Shown piece after piece: positions 40,485 through 49,571 of a DNA stretch of 64,000 bases. The notes under the pieces are model-generated. The model did not search any database. It was not told the origin of the DNA and saw nothing but the letters and a program-made list of their open reading frames with translations. Each line of letters opens with the position of its first letter. Positions within the stretch are counted from its first letter, which is position 1. This DNA comes from Mitsuaria sp. WAJ17 (GTDB taxonomy: Bacteria > Pseudomonadota > Gammaproteobacteria > Burkholderiales > Burkholderiaceae_C). Made by a program: the position numbers and the translations under genes. The stretch is from contig NZ_JACJUG010000014.1 in the NCBI RefSeq assembly GCF_014174515.1, positions 86,332-150,331 on the forward strand. The letters are read 5' to 3'.

Positions 40485-42443
40485 GTGAGCAGTTCTGCGG
40501 CGACAACCTTTCCCCGGCTCTTGCTGGCCCATGCGCAGCAGCGTCCCGAGGGCGCGGCCTTGCGCGAGAAGGAATACGGCATCTGGCAAAGCCTCAGCTG
40601 GCGTCAGCTTGCCGAGATGGTGAAGGCCCTGGCCCATGGTCTGCATCAGGCGGGCGTGGCGCGTGGCCAGCACCTGGTGGTGGTGGGCGAGAACCGGCCG
40701 CGCCTCTATGCCAGCATGTTGGCGGCCCAGAGCCTGGGGGCCATCCCCGTGCCGCTGTACCAGGACGCGGTGGCCGCGGAGTTCATCTATCCGCTGAACA
40801 ATGCCGAGGTGGCCTACGCCATCGTCGAGGACCAGGAGCAGGTGGACAAGCTGCTGGAGATCCGCGAGCAGTGCCCGCAGCTGCGCCACATCTGGTTCGA
40901 TGACCCGCGGGGCCTGCGCAACTACGATGAACACGGGCTCAACCCGCTGGACGCGCTGGTCGCCGCCGGCGAGGCCGAGGCGCGCGCCCACCCGCAGCTC
41001 TTCGACCAATGGGTGGAGGCGGGCCAGGCCTCTGACGTGGCAGCCATGTTCTTCACCTCTGGCACCACGGGCAATCCCAAGGGCGTGGTTCACACGCACT
41101 CGACGCTGATCGACCGCGCCCAGGCCGGTGCCCGCTTCGACAAGCTGGGCCCGCACGAGGAAGTGCTGGCCTACCTGCCGCCGGCCTGGATCGGCCAGAA
41201 CATCTTCAGCTACGCGCAGTGGCTGGCCTGCGGCTATGTGGTGAATTGCCCGGAGTCGGCCAGTACGGTGTCCATCGACCTCAAGGAGATCGGCCCCACC
41301 TACTACTTCGCGCCGCCCCGGGTCTTTGAAGGCCTGCTGACCACGGTGATGATCCGCATGGAGGATGCCTCGGCGCTCAAGCGCGGGCTCTTCCACCGCG
41401 CCATGGCCTTGGCCCGGCGCGTGGGCCCCACGCTGATGGACGGCAAGCCCGTGGGGCTGCTGGACCGCCTCAAGTACCTGCTCGGCGATGTGCTGATCTA
41501 CGGCCCCTTGCGCAACACTCTGGGCTTCTCGCGTGTGCGGGTGGCCTACACGGCGGGCGAGGCCATCGGGCCGGACCTCTTCAGCTTCTACCGCTCCATC
41601 GGCATCAACCTCAAGCAGCTCTACGGCTCCACCGAGACCGCCGTGTTCGTCTGCCTGCAGCCCGACCACGAGGCCCGGGCCGACACCGTGGGCGTGCCCA
41701 TCGATGGCGTGGAGATCAAGCTGGCGGACTCGGGCGAAATCCTGGTGAAGTCGCCGGGCCTGCTCAAGGGCTACTACAAGAACGAGGCTGCCACCGCCGA
41801 GGTGCTGACGCCCGAGGGCTGGTACCACACGGGCGACGCCGGCTTCATCGACGCCCACGGGCACCTGAAGATCATCGACCGCGCCAAGGACGTCGGCCGC
41901 ATCGTGGGCGGCGCCAACGACGGCGCCATGTTCGCGCCCAAGTACGTGGAGAACAAGCTCAAGTTCTTCTCGCACATCAAGGAGGCTGTGGCCTTTGGCG
42001 ACCGTCGCGACCGCGTCTGCGCCTTCATCAACATCGACTTCGAGGCCGTGGGCAACTGGGCCGAGCGCCGCAACCTGCCCTATGCCGGCTACACCGACCT
42101 GGCCGCCAAGCCCGAGGTCTACGAGCTGATCAAGGGCTGCGTGGAGCAGGTTAACGCCGATCTCGCACAGGACGCCCTGCTGGCCGGCAGCCAGATCACC
42201 CGCTTCCTGATCCTGCACAAGGAACTGGATGCCGACGACGGCGAGCTCACCCGCACCCGCAAGGTCCGCCGCGGCGCCATCGCCGAGAAGTACGGCGTGC
42301 TGATCGACGCCCTCTACGAAGGCAGGAACAGCCAGTTCATCGAGACGGCGGTGAAGTTCGAGGACGGCCGCACGGGCAAGGTCTCGGCGGACCTGAAGAT
42401 TGCCGACACCCGGACCTTCCCGGCCGTGGGCCGCGCGGCCTGA
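40485..42443 (+). CDS. AMP-dependent acyl-CoA ligase (long-chain type)
   Basis: 652 residues. It makes acyl-CoA from a carboxylic acid, ATP and CoA. The phosphate-binding FTSGTTGNPKGVVHTHS (from about residue 188), the LYGSTETAVF adenylate motif, GWYHTGDAGFIDAHGHLKII and the flexible hinge DRAKDVGRIVGG are all present. The length and the Faa1/FadD15-like C-terminal insert suggest long-chain or bulky acids. Start GTG with AGGAGAC upstream. It heads an operon with a Liv-type ABC importer, so the imported acid is probably its substrate. Cytoplasmic or membrane-associated. Confidence 0.92.
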   Translation: MSSSAATTFPRLLLAHAQQRPEGAALREKEYGIWQSLSWRQLAEMVKALAHGLHQAGVARGQHLVVVGENRPRLYASMLAAQSLGAIPVPLYQDAVAAEFIYPLNNAEVAYAIVEDQEQVDKLLEIREQCPQLRHIWFDDPRGLRNYDEHGLNPLDALVAAGEAEARAHPQLFDQWVEAGQASDVAAMFFTSGTTGNPKGVVHTHSTLIDRAQAGARFDKLGPHEEVLAYLPPAWIGQNIFSYAQWLACGYVVNCPESASTVSIDLKEIGPTYYFAPPRVFEGLLTTVMIRMEDASALKRGLFHRAMALARRVGPTLMDGKPVGLLDRLKYLLGDVLIYGPLRNTLGFSRVRVAYTAGEAIGPDLFSFYRSIGINLKQLYGSTETAVFVCLQPDHEARADTVGVPIDGVEIKLADSGEILVKSPGLLKGYYKNEAATAEVLTPEGWYHTGDAGFIDAHGHLKIIDRAKDVGRIVGGANDGAMFAPKYVENKLKFFSHIKEAVAFGDRRDRVCAFINIDFEAVGNWAERRNLPYAGYTDLAAKPEVYELIKGCVEQVNADLAQDALLAGSQITRFLILHKELDADDGELTRTRKVRRGAIAEKYGVLIDALYEGRNSQFIETAVKFEDGRTGKVSADLKIADTRTFPAVGRAA

Positions 42444-42470
42444 TCACGCCCAGCCACGAAAGCACAAGGC

Positions 42471-43277
42471 ATGAGCACGAGTAGCAGCAAGAAGATCGGC
42501 GACGTGATCCTGGAGGTCAAGAACATCTCCCTGGCCTTCGGCGGGGTGAAGGCCCTGACCGACATCAGCTTCAACGTCCGTGAGCACGAGATCCGTTCCA
42601 TCATCGGCCCCAACGGCGCGGGCAAGAGTTCCATGCTCAACTGCATCAATGGGGTCTACCACCCCACGCAGGGGCAGATCAGCTTCAAGGGCCAGACCTT
42701 CAGGCACATGAACTCCCGGCAGGTGGCGGAGATGGGCATCGCCCGCACCTTCCAGAACCTGGCACTCTTCAAGGGCATGAGCGTGCTGGACAACATCATG
42801 GCCGGCCGCACCCTGCACATGAAGAGCAACCTCTTGCAGCAGGCCTTTCGCAATCCCTTCGGCTTCAGCCGGGCCGAGGCGGAGGAGGTGGCGCAGCGCG
42901 AGAAGGTCGAGCGCATCATCGACTTCCTCGAGATCCAGCCCTTTCGCAAGACCCCGGTGGGCCGCCTGCCCTATGGCCTGCAAAAGCGCGTGGACCTGGG
43001 CCGCGCCCTGGCCATGGAGCCCCAGGTGCTGCTGCTGGACGAGCCCATGGCCGGCATGAATGTGGAGGAGAAGCAGGACATGTGCCGCTTCATCCTGGAC
43101 GTCAACGACGAGTTCGGCACCACCATCGTGCTGATCGAGCACGACATGGGCGTGGTGATGGACATCTCCGACCGCGTGGTGGTGCTGGACTACGGCAAGA
43201 AGATCGGGGACGGAATTCCCGATGAAGTCCGCGCCAACGAAGACGTCATCCGAGCCTATCTCGGAACCTCGCACTGA
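42471..43277 (+). CDS. livG: branched-chain-amino-acid-type ABC importer ATPase (LivG-like)
   Basis: 268 residues. Walker A GPNGAGKSS, Q-loop FQNLALFKGM, an unusual signature LPYGLQKRVDLGRA, Walker B VLLLDEPMAGMN and the switch histidine in IEHDMG. Family length about 255-270. It starts 27 bp after the ligase stop. In clusters like this one the imported substrate is usually an aromatic or fatty acid rather than an amino acid, so the Liv name describes the family, not the ligand. Confidence 0.92.
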   Translation: MSTSSSKKIGDVILEVKNISLAFGGVKALTDISFNVREHEIRSIIGPNGAGKSSMLNCINGVYHPTQGQISFKGQTFRHMNSRQVAEMGIARTFQNLALFKGMSVLDNIMAGRTLHMKSNLLQQAFRNPFGFSRAEAEEVAQREKVERIIDFLEIQPFRKTPVGRLPYGLQKRVDLGRALAMEPQVLLLDEPMAGMNVEEKQDMCRFILDVNDEFGTTIVLIEHDMGVVMDISDRVVVLDYGKKIGDGIPDEVRANEDVIRAYLGTSH

Positions 43278-43289
43278 AGGACCACAGCG

Positions 43290-44219
43290 ATGGGATTCCT
43301 CATTGAAACCGTGTTCGGCGGCCTGATGACAGGCATGCTGTACTCCCTGATCGCCCTGGGCTTCGTGCTGATCTTCAAGGCCTCGGGCGTCTTCAACTTC
43401 GCTCAAGGAGCGATGGTGCTCTTCGCGGCCCTGGCCATGGCGCGCTTCTCGGAATGGATCCCGAAGTGGCTGGGCTTCGACAACCCGGTGCTGGCCAATG
43501 TGCTGGCCTTTGCCGCGGCCTGCGCGGTGATGGTGGTGGTGGCCTGGGCCATCGAGCGCTTCGTGCTGGGCAAGCTGGTCAACCAGGAGGGCATCACGCT
43601 TCTGATGGCCACGCTGGGCATCACCTACTTCCTCGAAGGCCTGGGCCAGACCCTGTTCGGATCGGACATCTACAAGATCGACATCGGCCTGCCCAAGGAC
43701 CCGCTCTTCCTCTTTGAGAAGACCTTCGAGGGCGGCGTGCTGGTCAACAAGGAGGACCTGGTCGCGGCCCTGATCGCCGCCGGCCTGGTGGCCCTGCTGG
43801 CGCTTTTTTTCCAGAAGACGGCCACCGGCCGCGCCCTGCGTGCGGTGGCGGATGACCACCAGGCGGCGCAGTCCATCGGCATCCCGCTCTCGCGCATCTG
43901 GATCATCGTCTGGAGCGTGGCGGGCTTCGTGGCGCTCGTGGCCGGCATCATCTGGGGCTCCAAGCTGGGCGTGCAGTTCTCGCTGTCCCTCGTGGCACTG
44001 AAGGCGCTGCCGGTGGTGATCCTCGGCGGGCTGACCTCGGTGCCGGGTGCCATCATCGGGGGCCTGCTGATCGGGGTGGGCGAGAAGGTCTCGGAGGTCT
44101 ATCTCGGCCCGCTGCTGGGCGGCGGCATCGAAATCTGGTTTGCCTACGTGCTGGCCCTTGTGTTCCTGCTGGTGAGGCCGCAAGGGCTGTTCGGCGAGAA
44201 GATCATCGACCGCGTCTGA
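43290..44219 (+). CDS. livH: Liv-type ABC importer permease (LivH-like)
   Basis: 309 residues, inner membrane, about eight hydrophobic segments, starting GGLMTGMLYSLIALGFVLIF with FNFAQGAMVLFAA. The conserved EAA-like loop is represented by GRALRAVADDHQAAQSIGI near residue 182. It pairs with the next gene to form the channel. It starts 12 bp after livG. Confidence 0.92.
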   Translation: MGFLIETVFGGLMTGMLYSLIALGFVLIFKASGVFNFAQGAMVLFAALAMARFSEWIPKWLGFDNPVLANVLAFAAACAVMVVVAWAIERFVLGKLVNQEGITLLMATLGITYFLEGLGQTLFGSDIYKIDIGLPKDPLFLFEKTFEGGVLVNKEDLVAALIAAGLVALLALFFQKTATGRALRAVADDHQAAQSIGIPLSRIWIIVWSVAGFVALVAGIIWGSKLGVQFSLSLVALKALPVVILGGLTSVPGAIIGGLLIGVGEKVSEVYLGPLLGGGIEIWFAYVLALVFLLVRPQGLFGEKIIDRV

Positions 44220-44249
44220 GCGACAAAAACAAGGAAGCAGGAGACCCCC

Positions 44250-45314
44250 ATGCTCTACCGCGAGAACGGCCAGTTCAAGACGAGCTACAGCGCTGACAGC
44301 CAAATCTTTCCCATCCGTCAGGACGCCATCTTCATCGTGCTGCTGCTGGCGGTGGCCTTTGTCGGCGTGCCGATGCTGGCCTCGGAGTACCTCTTTCGTG
44401 CCATCCTCATCCCCTTCCTGATCCTCGGGCTCGCAGCCCTGGGCTTGAACGTGCTGGTGGGGTACTGCGGGCAGATCTCGCTGGGCACCGGCGCCTTCAT
44501 GGCCGTGGGGGCCTATGCGGCCTACAACTTTCATGTGCGCATTGAGGGCCTGCCCCTGGTGCTGTCTCTGCTTGGCGGCGGCTTCTGTGCCACGGTGGTG
44601 GGCGTGTTCTTCGGCATTCCCTCGCTGCGCATCCGCGGTCTCTACCTGGCCGTGGCCACGCTGGCGGCGCAGTTCTTTTGCGATTGGGCCTTCCTGCGCA
44701 TCAAGTGGTTCACGCATGACTCCTCCTCGGGCAACGTCTCGGTCTCCGGCCTGCAGGTCTTCGGCCTTCCCATCGAGACGCCGGTGCAGAAGTACCTCTT
44801 CTGCCTCAGCGTGCTGGCGCTGTTCGCGCTGCTGACCAAGAACCTGGTGCGTTCCGCCGTGGGCCGCGAGTGGATGGCCATGCGCGACATGGACGTGGCG
44901 GCCAGCGTCATCGGCATCCGCCCGGTCTACGCCAAGCTCAGCGCCTTCGCGGTGTCCAGCTTCATCGTGGGCGTGGCCGGCGCCTTGTGGGGCTTCGTGC
45001 ACCTGGGTTCCTGGGAGCCGGCCGCCTTCTCCATCGATCGCAGTTTCCAACTGCTGTTCATGGTGATCATCGGCGGCCTGGGCTCGATCTCCGGCGCCTT
45101 CTTCGGCGCGGCCTTCATCATCGTGCTGCCCATCCTGCTGAACCAGATCCCGCACTGGTTGGGCATCCCGCTGGGCACCGAGACGGCCTCGCACCTGGAG
45201 TTCATGATCTTCGGCGCGCTGATCGTCTTCTTCCTGATCGTCGAGCCGCACGGCATCGCGCGCTTGTGGGCCACCGCCAAGGAAAAGCTGCGGCTCTGGC
45301 CCTTCCCCCATTGA
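44250..45314 (+). CDS. livM: Liv-type ABC importer permease (LivM-like)
   Basis: 354 residues, inner membrane, about nine hydrophobic segments; VGYCGQISLGTGAFMAVGAY and the cytoplasmic loop GREWMAMRDMDVAASVIGIR are the LivM hallmarks. The AGGAGAC upstream of the ATG is strong. Second half of the permease. Confidence 0.92.
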   Translation: MLYRENGQFKTSYSADSQIFPIRQDAIFIVLLLAVAFVGVPMLASEYLFRAILIPFLILGLAALGLNVLVGYCGQISLGTGAFMAVGAYAAYNFHVRIEGLPLVLSLLGGGFCATVVGVFFGIPSLRIRGLYLAVATLAAQFFCDWAFLRIKWFTHDSSSGNVSVSGLQVFGLPIETPVQKYLFCLSVLALFALLTKNLVRSAVGREWMAMRDMDVAASVIGIRPVYAKLSAFAVSSFIVGVAGALWGFVHLGSWEPAAFSIDRSFQLLFMVIIGGLGSISGAFFGAAFIIVLPILLNQIPHWLGIPLGTETASHLEFMIFGALIVFFLIVEPHGIARLWATAKEKLRLWPFPH

Positions 45315-45367
45315 TCACACCGTTTCAAAACAGCACCACGAGTGCAAACGCCAAGGAGACAGGCATC

Positions 45368-46702
45368 ATGTTGAAACTGAAGTCGCTCGCAGTCGCCGCC
45401 ACGGTCGTGTCGGCATGTCTGGCCGGGCTGTCCACCTCGGTGGCCGCCGCTGACGCCAAGGAACAGTTCTTTCCCGTGCTGGTGTACCGCACCGGCGCCT
45501 ACGCCCCCAACGGCACGCCCTGGGCCAATGGCTATGTGGACTATCTGAAGCTGATCAATGCCAAGGGCGGCATCAACGGCGTGAAGATCACCTTCGAGGA
45601 ATGCGAGACGGGCTATGCCACCGACCGCTCGGTGGAGTGCTATGAGCGCCTCAAGGGCAAGGGCGCGACGCTGTTCCAGCCGCTGTCCACCGGTGCCACC
45701 TTCGCGCTGACCGAGAAGGCCCCCGTGGACAAGATCCCGCTGATCACCGCCGGCTATGGCCGCAGCGAGAGCCAGGACGGCGGCGTCTTCAAGTGGAACT
45801 TCCCCCTGCTGGGCACTTACTGGGTGGCCGCCGACGTGCTGCTGCAGCACGTGGTCAAGAAGGAAGGCGGCTGGGACAAGATCAAGGGCAAGAAGATCGC
45901 TCTGGTCTATCACGACAGCCCCTATGGCAAGGAACCCATTCCGCTGCTGCAGGAGCGCGCCAAGCTGCACGGCTTCGAGCTGCAGCTGCTGCCGGTGACG
46001 GCGCCCGGCGTCGAGCAGAAGGCCACCTGGCTGCAGGTGCGCCAGAGCCGGCCGGACTTCATCTTCCTGTGGGGCTGGGGCGTGATGAACTCCACTGCCC
46101 TGAAGGAGGCTCAGGCCACGGGCTATCCGCGCGAGAAGATGTACGGCGTCTGGTGGGCCGGTGCCGAGCCGGACGTCAAGGACGTGGGCGAGGGCGCCAA
46201 GGGCTACAGCGCCGTGACCATGCAGCATGGCGCGGAGCCGCAGTCCAAGGTGGTGCAGGACATCCTGAAGGAAGTCTATGCCAAGGGCCAGGGCACGGGG
46301 TCCAACAAGGAAGAGGTGGGCCAGGTGCTCTACATGCGCGGCCTGCTGTCCGCGGCCATGGGCGTGGAAGGCGTGCGCCGCGCGCAGGAACGCTTCGGCA
46401 AGGGCAAGGTCATGACGGGCGAGCAGGTCCGCTGGGGCCTGGAGAACCTGGCGCTGGACCAGAAGAAGCTCGATGCCATGGGCTTGGCCGGCGTGATGCG
46501 CCCCGTGTCGACCTCCTGTGCCGACCACATGGGCGCCAACTGGGCCCGCGTGCACAGCTGGGACGGCAAGAAGTGGAACTTCGTCGGCGATTGGTACCAG
46601 GCGGATGAGCAGATCATCAAGCCGCTGGTCAAGAGCACGGCGGACAAGTACGCCGCCGAAAAGAGGATGCAAAGGCGCACGCCGGAAGACTGCCAGAGCT
46701 GA
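45368..46702 (+). CDS. periplasmic substrate-binding protein of the Liv-type ABC importer
   Basis: 444 residues with a signal peptide ending at VAAADA (residues 27-32). Type I periplasmic-binding fold: VLVYRTGAYAPNGTPWANGY, ECETGYATDRSVECYERLKG and KIALVYHDSPYGKEPIPLLQ. It is longer than LivJ-type proteins (about 370 residues), as are the aromatic- and fatty-acid-related members of the group. It captures the ligand and docks onto LivH/LivM. The ATG is preceded by AAGGAGA. Hairpins immediately after its stop codon may protect its message and boost its level relative to livF. Confidence 0.9.
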   Translation: MLKLKSLAVAATVVSACLAGLSTSVAAADAKEQFFPVLVYRTGAYAPNGTPWANGYVDYLKLINAKGGINGVKITFEECETGYATDRSVECYERLKGKGATLFQPLSTGATFALTEKAPVDKIPLITAGYGRSESQDGGVFKWNFPLLGTYWVAADVLLQHVVKKEGGWDKIKGKKIALVYHDSPYGKEPIPLLQERAKLHGFELQLLPVTAPGVEQKATWLQVRQSRPDFIFLWGWGVMNSTALKEAQATGYPREKMYGVWWAGAEPDVKDVGEGAKGYSAVTMQHGAEPQSKVVQDILKEVYAKGQGTGSNKEEVGQVLYMRGLLSAAMGVEGVRRAQERFGKGKVMTGEQVRWGLENLALDQKKLDAMGLAGVMRPVSTSCADHMGANWARVHSWDGKKWNFVGDWYQADEQIIKPLVKSTADKYAAEKRMQRRTPEDCQS

Positions 46703-46773
46703 TCCGCTGGCGGATCGGCACTGGCTTCGCCAGGCGCTGTGAGCTTCCACCCCGCCCCCGCCCCGGGGGCGGG
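46701..46773. other. three stacked hairpins between the binding-protein gene and livF
   Basis: gatccgc-tg-gcggatc (46701-46716, overlapping the stop codon), ctggc-ttc-gccag (46721-46733) and cccgcccccg-ccc-cgggggcggg (46751-46773), all perfect stems of 7, 5 and 10 bp. No T-tract follows, so these look more like RNA-stability or attenuation structures than true terminators. Confidence 0.7.
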
Positions 46774-46862
46774 GGACGTACTTTGGTGGGGGAGCGGGCA
46801 CTGGACACAGCATCGCGGGCGGTGCTGTCTCGAGTGATTCGTGCCGAGTGGAAAGGCCAGCT

Positions 46863-47669
46863 ATGAGCAATGTGCTTCTGAACGTCAATGGCATCGAGGT
46901 GATCTACAACCATGTGATCCTCGTGCTGAAGGGCGTGTCGCTGCAGGTGAAGGAGGGCGGCATCGTGGCCCTGCTGGGTGGCAATGGCGCGGGCAAGACG
47001 ACCACGCTGCGCGCCGTCTCCAACCTGCTGGAGGGCGAGCGGGGCGAGGTGACCAAGGGCTCCATCGAGCTGCGCGGCGAGCGCATCGAGAAGCTCTCCA
47101 CCGCCGACATGGTCAACCGCGGCGTGGTGCAGGTGATGGAGGGGCGGCACTGCTTCGCCCACCTGAGCATCGAGGAGAACCTGATGACCGGCGCCTACAC
47201 GCGGCGCGACGGCAAGGCCGCGGTGCAGCAGACGCTGGAGAAGGTCTACAACTACTTCCCCCGCCTCAAGACTCGCCGCAGCAGCCAGGCGGCCTACACC
47301 TCAGGCGGCGAGCAGCAGATGTGCGCCATCGGCCGCGCCCTGATGGCCAACCCGAAGATGGTGCTGCTGGACGAGCCCTCCATGGGCCTGGCGCCGCAGA
47401 TCGTCGAGGAGGTTTTCGAGATCGTGAAGGACCTCAACAGCAAGGAGGGCACGACCTTCCTGCTGGCCGAGCAGAACACCAATATGGCGCTGCGCTACGC
47501 TGACTACGGCTACATCCTGGAGAACGGACGCGTGGTGATGGACGGCGAGGCGAAGGACCTGCGCGAGAACGAGGATGTCAAGGAGTTCTACCTGGGCATG
47601 GGCGGCGGGGACCGCAAGAGCTTCAAGGATGTCAAGAGCTACAAGCGGCGCAAGCGGTGGTTGGCGTGA
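46863..47669 (+). CDS. livF: Liv-type ABC importer ATPase (LivF-like)
   Basis: 268 residues. Walker A GGNGAGKTT, FAHLSIEENL, signature TSGGEQQMCAIGRAL, Walker B MVLLDEPSMGLAP and the switch region LLAEQN. It carries a basic C-terminal tail (SYKRRKRW) that is longer than in E. coli LivF. The ATG at 46863 is chosen over the GTG five codons upstream. It is 160 bp from the binding-protein gene, with structured RNA between them. Confidence 0.9.
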   Translation: MSNVLLNVNGIEVIYNHVILVLKGVSLQVKEGGIVALLGGNGAGKTTTLRAVSNLLEGERGEVTKGSIELRGERIEKLSTADMVNRGVVQVMEGRHCFAHLSIEENLMTGAYTRRDGKAAVQQTLEKVYNYFPRLKTRRSSQAAYTSGGEQQMCAIGRALMANPKMVLLDEPSMGLAPQIVEEVFEIVKDLNSKEGTTFLLAEQNTNMALRYADYGYILENGRVVMDGEAKDLRENEDVKEFYLGMGGGDRKSFKDVKSYKRRKRWLA

Positions 47670-47705
47670 ACCACCCCCTACCGGCTTCGCCCCCTTGCAG
47701 GGCGC

Positions 47706-47860
47706 ACCGGGCCAGAGGCCCGGTCCTTGGGCAGGCACAAACGGCAGGCCGTTTGTGTCCGGCCTCAGCCCCCTCAAGGGGGCAACACCGACCGCCCTGC
47801 GGAGCCGGATCGGCGGCGTTCGTGCGGGGCGAGCGCCGGCTGTGCCGGTCGCTCTTGGGA
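47706..47860. repeat. intergenic hairpin cluster with a copy of the dispersed repeat
   Basis: Three perfect inverted repeats in a row: accgggcc-aga-ggcccggt (47706-47724), cacaaacggc-ag-gccgtttgtg (47736-47757) and gccccct-ca-agggggc (47768-47783). They are followed at 47820-47860 by cgtgcggggcgagcgccggc and its partner tgtgccggtcgctcttggga, which matches, in inverted orientation, the element duplicated at 9231-9520. It lies between livF and the small gene downstream. Confidence 0.75.
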
Positions 47861-47899
47861 CGTAGTCAGGCGGCGAGACAGGTCATGAGGTGAGACGCC

Positions 47900-48199
47900 A
47901 TGAGTGAAGAGAATTGGGGTTTTGCCCTGCCGGCCTTCAAGCCGGACGAGGCGCTGCAGAAGCTGCGGCGGGAGCTGCGTGAGGCCGGGCTCACGGAGCG
48001 GGAAGGGCGCTTCGAGCGCCGCGGGACACCAATCGCCCGGGCGGCGGTGGACGGCGCGACGCTGAGGGTGGCGATCGTGAAGCGGCCGGCGCGCACGCCC
48101 GAATGGAACGAGAAGACGGTCAAGGACAGCGCCCAGCTGCGCGACTTCCTGGCCCTTGTGAAGAAAAACCTCTCTGGCTGGAGCGATGCCGATGAGTGA
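47900..48199 (+). CDS. small conserved protein of the CoA-ligase/ABC cluster
   Basis: 99 residues, charged, no signal peptide or membrane segment. Sequence pattern: NWGFALPAFKPDEALQKLRR, then EREGRFERRGTPIARAAVDG and NEKTVKDSAQLRDFLALVKK. I do not know a function. Its stop overlaps the start region of the PaaK-like ligase (the ATG at 48192 lies within its last codons), so the two are translationally coupled and probably work together, perhaps as a subunit or stability factor of the ligase. Confidence 0.75.
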   Translation: MSEENWGFALPAFKPDEALQKLRRELREAGLTEREGRFERRGTPIARAAVDGATLRVAIVKRPARTPEWNEKTVKDSAQLRDFLALVKKNLSGWSDADE

Positions 48200-49439
48200 G
48201 TTCTACGACGCCCTGGAGGCCCGCGATCCGCAGCTGCGCGAGGCCGCGCTGATGGCAGCCTTGCCGCGCCAGGTGGCGCAGGCGCAGGCGCAGACGGCGG
48301 CCTTCGCGGAGCTGCTGGCCGGTGTCGATGCGGGGGCTGTCAATTCGCGCCCGGCACTGGCCCGGCTGCCGGTCACGCGCAAGTCCGAGCTGCTGGCGCG
48401 CCAGCAGGCGGTGCGCGCGGCGGGCGGGGATGCCTTTGGCGGTTTCTCGGCCATCGGTTGGGGCGCTGCGCGGCGGGTGTTCCAGTCGCCCGGCGCGATC
48501 TATGAGCCCGAGGGTGCAAAGCCCGACTACTGGCGTGCCGCCCGTGCCCTGCACGCGGCCGGCTTCCGCGCCGGCGAGCTGGCCCACAACAGTTTCAGCT
48601 ACCACCTGACCCCGGCCGGCTCCATGATGGAAGGCGGCGCCCATGCCCTGGGATGTTCGGTCTTCCCTGGCGGGGTTGGCAATACCGAGCTGCAGCTGCA
48701 GGCCATGGCCGAGCTGCGGCCCAGCGGCTATATCGGCACGCCCAGTTTTCTCAAGATCCTGGTGGAAAAGGCGGCCGAGGCGGGCCAGGCTCTGTCCCTG
48801 CGCAAGGCCATGGTCAGCGGCGAGGCCTTTCCCACAGCCCTGCGGGACTGGCTGCTGGAGCGGGGCATCGCCGGCTACCAGTGCTATGCCACGGCCGACC
48901 TCGGCCTGATCGCCTACGAGACCTCGGCCCGCGAAGGCCTGGTGCTGGACGAGGGCGTGATCGTGGAGATCGTGCGCCCGGGTACCGGCGACCCGGTCGC
49001 CGAGGGCGAGGTCGGCGAGGTGGTGGTGACGACGCTGAACCCCGACTACCCGCTGATCCGCTTTGGCACGGGCGATCTCTCGGCCCTGATGCCGGGCCAG
49101 TGCCCCACGGGCCGCACGAATGCGCGCATCAAGGGTTGGATGGGCCGGGCTGACCAGAGCGCCAAGGTGCGCGGCATGTTCGTGCATGCCGGGCAGGTGG
49201 GCGAGGTGCTCAAGCGCTTCCCCATGCTGGGCCGCGGCCGCCTGGTGGTGGAGGGCGAGCTGGCACAGGACCGCATGAGCCTGCAGGTGGAGCTGGGCGC
49301 CGTGCCTGAAGGCCTGGCGGACCTGCTGGTGTCGGCCCTGCGCGACGTCACCAAGCTGCGCGGCGAGGTGCAGTTCGTGCCGCCAGGCAGCCTGCCCAAC
49401 GATGGCCGGGTCATCGAGGACCGCCGCCGTTTCGACTGA
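48192..49439 (+). CDS. phenylacetate-CoA-ligase-like adenylate-forming protein
   Basis: 415 residues. The overall plan is that of PaaK: AELLAGVDAGAVNSRPALAR with LPVTRKSEL, AHNSFSYHLTPAGSMMEGGA, PGGVGNTELQLQAMAELRPS, GYIGTPSFLKIL, CYATADLGLIAYE, DYPLIRFGTGDLSAL and SAKVRGMFVHAGQV. Where PaaK has its phosphate-binding SSGTTG, this protein reads VFQSPGAIYEPEG, so ATP handling may differ. A start at 48186 is equally possible. It overlaps the small gene upstream. Probably activates an aromatic or other carboxylate brought in by the adjacent ABC importer. Confidence 0.85.
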   Translation: MSEFYDALEARDPQLREAALMAALPRQVAQAQAQTAAFAELLAGVDAGAVNSRPALARLPVTRKSELLARQQAVRAAGGDAFGGFSAIGWGAARRVFQSPGAIYEPEGAKPDYWRAARALHAAGFRAGELAHNSFSYHLTPAGSMMEGGAHALGCSVFPGGVGNTELQLQAMAELRPSGYIGTPSFLKILVEKAAEAGQALSLRKAMVSGEAFPTALRDWLLERGIAGYQCYATADLGLIAYETSAREGLVLDEGVIVEIVRPGTGDPVAEGEVGEVVVTTLNPDYPLIRFGTGDLSALMPGQCPTGRTNARIKGWMGRADQSAKVRGMFVHAGQVGEVLKRFPMLGRGRLVVEGELAQDRMSLQVELGAVPEGLADLLVSALRDVTKLRGEVQFVPPGSLPNDGRVIEDRRRFD

Positions 49440-49571
49440 TCGCGCGCCCCCGGGGCACCCTGGCCGCCGCTTGTGTGTACTAGGAAGCCACATCGGTAGT
49501 TTCCGACGTGCGGATCAGGACGGGCTCACTTAGCATGTCGCTGGCCCCCGGCCTCAATAATGGAGACAGCC

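Noticed and set aside
42444..45311. A 955-codon open frame antisense to the livGHM genes.
   Set aside because: His/Asp/Glu/Gln-rich shadow translation; the genes on the plus strand are unambiguous.
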